From CAG-103 sp905215475 (GTDB taxonomy: Bacteria > Bacillota > Clostridia > Oscillospirales > Oscillospiraceae), in assembly GCA_905215475.1 (NCBI GenBank), contig CAJMPW010000001.1:1-64000 (forward strand): 64,000 nucleotides of DNA, read 5' to 3'. The translations under genes and the position numbers were made by a program. Shown one piece after another: positions 63,223 through 64,000 of this stretch (its first letter is position 1; every line of letters starts with the position of its first letter). The notes under the pieces were generated by a model. It saw only the letters and a program-made list of their open reading frames with translations. It had not been told where the DNA came from and made no database searches.

Positions 63223-63639
63223 TTATCCGTTTTTGCGCCAGAGCTCGACTGCGCGGATGCGCGCCTTTGCGCGTGCGCGTGCGGCCTCGGGCGTGGAGAT
63301 GTTCATCTCCATGCCGCGCGCCTCAAGATCGGACTCGGCGCGGTGCAGCGCGGCTTCGGCGCGGGCAAGATCAATGTCCGGCGCGCGCTCGGCCGTGCGG
63401 GCGAGCACGGTCACGTTCCCGGCGGCGACATTCACCGTCCCGGGGCTCACGGCGCAGTAATGCTCCTTGCCGGCGGCCGTGTAGCGCACAACGCCGCACA
63501 CGAGCGCGCCGAGCAGCGGCGCGTGCCCCGGCAGGATGCCGGCCTCGCCGTCGGCGAGCGGCAGCGTGACCTGCGCCGCCTGCGTATCCACGACCGCGCC
63601 GCCGGCCGTGATGATCTCCAGATGCAGTGTGTCTGTCAT
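63223..63639 (-). CDS. atpC: F1Fo ATP synthase epsilon subunit
   Basis: ATG 63639 gives 138 residues. The N-terminal beta-sandwich (LEIITAGGAVVDTQAAQVTLPLADGEAGILPGHAPLLGAL, read with its loop) and the C-terminal two-helix arm (DIDLARAEAALHRAESDLEA) are standard. Epsilon sits on the central stalk and regulates ATP hydrolysis. It starts 8 bp after atpD and is the last gene of the operon. Confidence 0.95.
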   Translation of the reverse strand: MTDTLHLEIITAGGAVVDTQAAQVTLPLADGEAGILPGHAPLLGALVCGVVRYTAAGKEHYCAVSPGTVNVAAGNVTVLARTAERAPDIDLARAEAALHRAESDLEARGMEMNISTPEAARARAKARIRAVELWRKNG

Positions 63640-63647
63640 GGCGTGCC

Positions 63648-64000
63648 TCACTTGAGCGCGTCGCGCTTGCGCAGCACGTCGTCGATCGAACCGCAGAACA
63701 GGAACGCCTGCTCGGGAATGTCGTCGCATTCGCCGCCGAGGATGGCCTCAAAGCCGCGGATGGTCTCCGAGAGCGGGACGTACTTTCCGGCCATGCCGGT
63801 GAAGTTTTCCGCCACGTGGAACGGCTGCGACAAAAAGCGCTGGATGCGCCGCGCACGGTTGACGGCGGCCTTGTCCTCCACGCTCAGCTCGTCCATGCCG
63901 AGCACGGCGATGATGTCCTGCAGGTCCTTATACTTTTGCAGCACGCGCTGCACGGCGCGCGCGGTGTCATAGTGGCGCTTTCCGAGAATGTCCGGCTCGA
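63648..64000 (-). CDS. atpD: F1Fo ATP synthase beta subunit, C-terminal fragment (cut by window edge)
   Basis: The last 117 codons are present. The sequence DILGKRHYDTARAVQRVLQKYKDLQDIIAVLGMDELS and RRIQRFLSQPFHVAENFTG (each a known beta-subunit stretch) contains the DELS region and the conserved C-terminal helices. The nucleotide-binding domain lies outside the window. Its place just before atpC is the normal order. Confidence 0.95.
   Translation of the reverse strand, partial: EPDILGKRHYDTARAVQRVLQKYKDLQDIIAVLGMDELSVEDKAAVNRARRIQRFLSQPFHVAENFTGMAGKYVPLSETIRGFEAILGGECDDIPEQAFLFCGSIDDVLRKRDALK

Overview
This window is high-GC, densely packed bacterial DNA from a Gram-positive gut-type Clostridia, most likely an Oscillospirales/Oscillospiraceae relative of Oscillibacter, Dysosmobacter or Vescimonas. 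The evidence is the hrcA-grpE-dnaK-dnaJ cluster with a CIRCE operator, the dnaG-rpoD pair, hprK/rapZ/whiA, a SpoIVB-type serine peptidase, S-layer-homology (SLH) surface proteins and a TAXI-type TRAP transporter. No tRNA, rRNA, insertion sequence, phage or CRISPR array was found. The genus is inferred, not shown.

Layout. 1-2795 (-): SLH-anchored S15 X-prolyl peptidase, cut by the window edge. 3125-6058: CsoR-controlled copper efflux, with a CopA that ends in a CopZ-like domain. 6151-9208: an orphan solute-binding lipoprotein and a membrane-bound LuxR-type regulator. 9385-12706: an SPFH / zinc-ribbon / TPM-domain trio like Bacillus YdjI-YdjG-YdjH. 12758-17323: two large SLH surface proteins with leucine-rich repeats. 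17494-20878 (-): MATE exporter, HAD hydrolase, TraX-like protein, and a DtxR/MntR repressor divergent from feoA-feoA-feoB plus a small Cys-rich partner (21087-24244). 24459-26752: DUF1002 protein and an MFS carrier. 27244-34893: rpmB, then hprK-murB-rapZ-whiA-dnaE. 34990-37586: two CNNM/CBS membrane proteins. 37777-41019: a TAXI TRAP transporter. 41168-44278: a lipoprotein and a divergent M14 endopeptidase / S55 peptidase pair. 44294-44568: a noncoding repeat element. 44651-49542 (-): the heat-shock operon. 49799-53725 (-): dnaG, rpoD and a shortened rpoD duplicate. 54002-57639 (-): a dGTPase-like protein and a cation P-type ATPase. 57720-63044 (-): ComEC-like hydrolase, EamA, HflX, YigZ, cyclodeaminase and FolD. 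63223-64000 (-): the end of the ATP synthase operon.

Two observations stand out. First, the TAXI solute-binding protein at 37861-38868 is circularly permuted: the block that normally forms its C-terminus sits directly after the lipoprotein signal, and the protein stops where that block should begin. Second, the housekeeping sigma factor gene is tandemly duplicated together with its terminator. The downstream copy has two in-frame deletions that remove the N-terminal Lys/Ala-rich linker and all of region 4, it carries new Cys/His residues in region 2.4, and it is still open over 261 codons. Also notable are a CopA whose last domain has its own Shine-Dalgarno and ATG, and a FolD lacking two catalytic residues beside a gene family that can supply the missing activity.
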